DNA of 64,000 nucleotides. Origin: Porphyrobacter sp. AAP60. GTDB taxonomy: Bacteria; Pseudomonadota; Alphaproteobacteria; Sphingomonadales; Sphingomonadaceae. The position numbers and the translations under genes are program-made. Location: the NCBI RefSeq assembly GCF_001296025.1, contig NZ_LJHV01000023.1, positions 1-64,000 on the forward strand. Direction: 5' to 3'. Of the stretch, positions 63,055 to 64,000 are shown piece after piece; the stretch's first letter is position 1; every line of letters starts with the position of its first letter. Below the pieces are notes generated by a model that saw only the letters and a list, made by a program, of their open reading frames with translations, had not been told where the DNA came from and made no database searches.

Positions 63055-64000
63055 GCGGCGACGATACCGACAAGCCCTTGCGCCCTGCCACGCGCGTTGT
63101 GCGCGGTGGGCGGCGCAGCGAATGGACCGGCCCGGTCGTCAACCCTCCGGTGTGGCGCGCATCCACTCACCTTTATGATTGCGACGCGGATCGCCATGCG
63201 GCAGGCGGCAACAATGCCGACGGGCAGTTTTTCTATGGCCGCCGCGGCGCGCCGACCCAGTGGGCGCTGGCCGAGGCTCTGACCCAGCTTGAACGCGGGG
63301 CGCATGGCACGGTGCTGTATCCCAGCGGCGTGGCGGCGATTGCGGGGTGCATGCTTGCCGTGCTGAAGCCGGGCGACCGGCTGCTGATGGCTGACAATGC
63401 CTATGATCCCTCGCGCAGCATGGCGACCGGGCTGCTGGCGCGCATTGGGGTGGCCACCACCTTCTTCGACCCGCGTGATGTTGAGGGGTTCGGGGCGTTA
63501 TGCGCGGCGGGAGCGAAGGCCGTCTGGCTGGAATGCCCCGGCAGTCTGACCTTCGAGGTTTGCGATGTGCCCGCGCTGGCCGCCATTGCCCGCGAACATG
63601 GCGCGGTCAGCATGATCGACAACACCTGGGCTAGCCCGCTCGGGTTCGCCGCGCTGGAACACGGGTGCGACATCGTGATGATGAGCCTGTCCAAACACGT
63701 TGGCGGCCATTCCGATCTGATGATGGGCAGCGCCAGCGCGGGCAAGCGCTGGTACACCGCGTTGCGGCGCACATCGCAGGAACTGGGGCAGATCGTCTCG
63801 CCCGATGACGCAGCGCTGGCCGCGCGGGGCTTGCGGACGATGGCAGTGCGGCTTGAGGCTCAGACCCGCTCGGCCCTGAAAATTGCGACATGGCTGGAAA
63901 GCCAGCCGCAGGTGGCCCGCGTGATGTGCCCGCTGCTGCCTTCCGATCCCGGCCACGCATTGTGGCAGCGCGATTTCACCGGCGGCTGCGGATTGTTCGC
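63051..64000 (+). CDS. metC: Cystathionine beta-lyase, truncated at window edge
   Basis: This Cys/Met metabolism PLP enzyme has 316 residues visible and its C-terminus outside the window. The N-terminus PATRVVRGGRRSEWTGPVVNPPVWRASTHLYD and FFYGRRGAPTQWALAEAL fit the MetC branch. PLP-binding Lys lies in MMSLSKHVGGHSDLMMG, with IDNTWASPLGF before it. It likely cleaves cystathionine to homocysteine, pyruvate and ammonia. It overlaps the sulfurtransferase gene by four bases. Confidence 0.9.
   Translation, partial: MSGDDTDKPLRPATRVVRGGRRSEWTGPVVNPPVWRASTHLYDCDADRHAAGGNNADGQFFYGRRGAPTQWALAEALTQLERGAHGTVLYPSGVAAIAGCMLAVLKPGDRLLMADNAYDPSRSMATGLLARIGVATTFFDPRDVEGFGALCAAGAKAVWLECPGSLTFEVCDVPALAAIAREHGAVSMIDNTWASPLGFAALEHGCDIVMMSLSKHVGGHSDLMMGSASAGKRWYTALRRTSQELGQIVSPDDAALAARGLRTMAVRLEAQTRSALKIATWLESQPQVARVMCPLLPSDPGHALWQRDFTGGCGLF

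Overview
The window is a GC-rich alphaproteobacterial chromosome segment, best matched to Sphingomonadales, family Erythrobacteraceae (Erythrobacter/Porphyrobacter type). The evidence is the chvI-chvG-hprK-rapZ-EIIA-HPr cluster opposite pckA, the ftsEX cluster, the argH-small lipoprotein-lysA order, and above all adjacent genes for propionyl-CoA synthase and bifunctional malonyl-CoA reductase, a pair known from Erythrobacter-type marine bacteria. Almost everything is core housekeeping DNA. No insertion sequences, prophage or CRISPR arrays were seen. Two perfect parS-type palindromes (23493 and 60305) suggest the segment lies in the origin-proximal part of the chromosome.

Layout. 1-730: an AT-rich end with a truncated glycine-zipper gene and possibly a coupled small ORF. 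0.7-4.4 kb: a cyclic-nucleotide-domain/thioredoxin-reductase-like fusion lacking the CxxC, a zinc peptidase and a small DUF937-like protein. 4.5-11.8 kb: pckA, then the ChvGI two-component system with the nitrogen-PTS-type genes and an RNA methyltransferase. 11.8-19 kb: rmuC, a cytosolic many-cysteine copper-storage protein, def/recR/fmt/truA and a medium-chain reductase. 19-23.5 kb: tRNA-Leu, a zinc-ribbon DUF3426 protein, ftsE-ftsX-DUF218-plsC. 23.5-29.3 kb: parS with an 11-bp phased repeat, a GGDEF-EAL protein, asparaginase, a GNAT protein, tRNA-Val, an atypical SDR and a TlpA-like lipoprotein. 29.3-34.2 kb: argH, small lipoprotein, lysA, a siroheme-synthase-like gene and a winged-helix regulator. 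34.2-43.5 kb: L,D-transpeptidase-like lipoprotein, purA, an esterase, hisZ, serA, serC (with a structured leader) and a glycosyltransferase. 43.5-47.1 kb: a membrane protein, a PadR regulator with an operator palindrome, rarA, an unknown gene and tRNA-Thr. 47.2-57.8 kb: pcs, mcr, accA and an RNase H-like gene, all on the minus strand. 58-64 kb: a PAS-GGDEF-EAL-PilZ protein, the second parS and phased repeat, queF, a proline-rich membrane protein, a sulfurtransferase and a partial cystathionine beta-lyase.

The metabolic highlight is pcs-mcr-accA. AccA contributes to making malonyl-CoA, MCR reduces it to 3-hydroxypropionate, and PCS (ligase, dehydratase and reductase in one chain) converts that to propionyl-CoA. 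This is the opening arm of the 3-hydroxypropionate bicycle, here with its own consensus-like promoter. No other bicycle enzyme lies in the window, so autotrophy cannot be claimed.

The least explained structure is a family of GGGTC(A/T)-type short repeats. They sit at strict 10-11 bp spacing beside both parS sites and again inside the 3' end of the siroheme-synthase-like gene.
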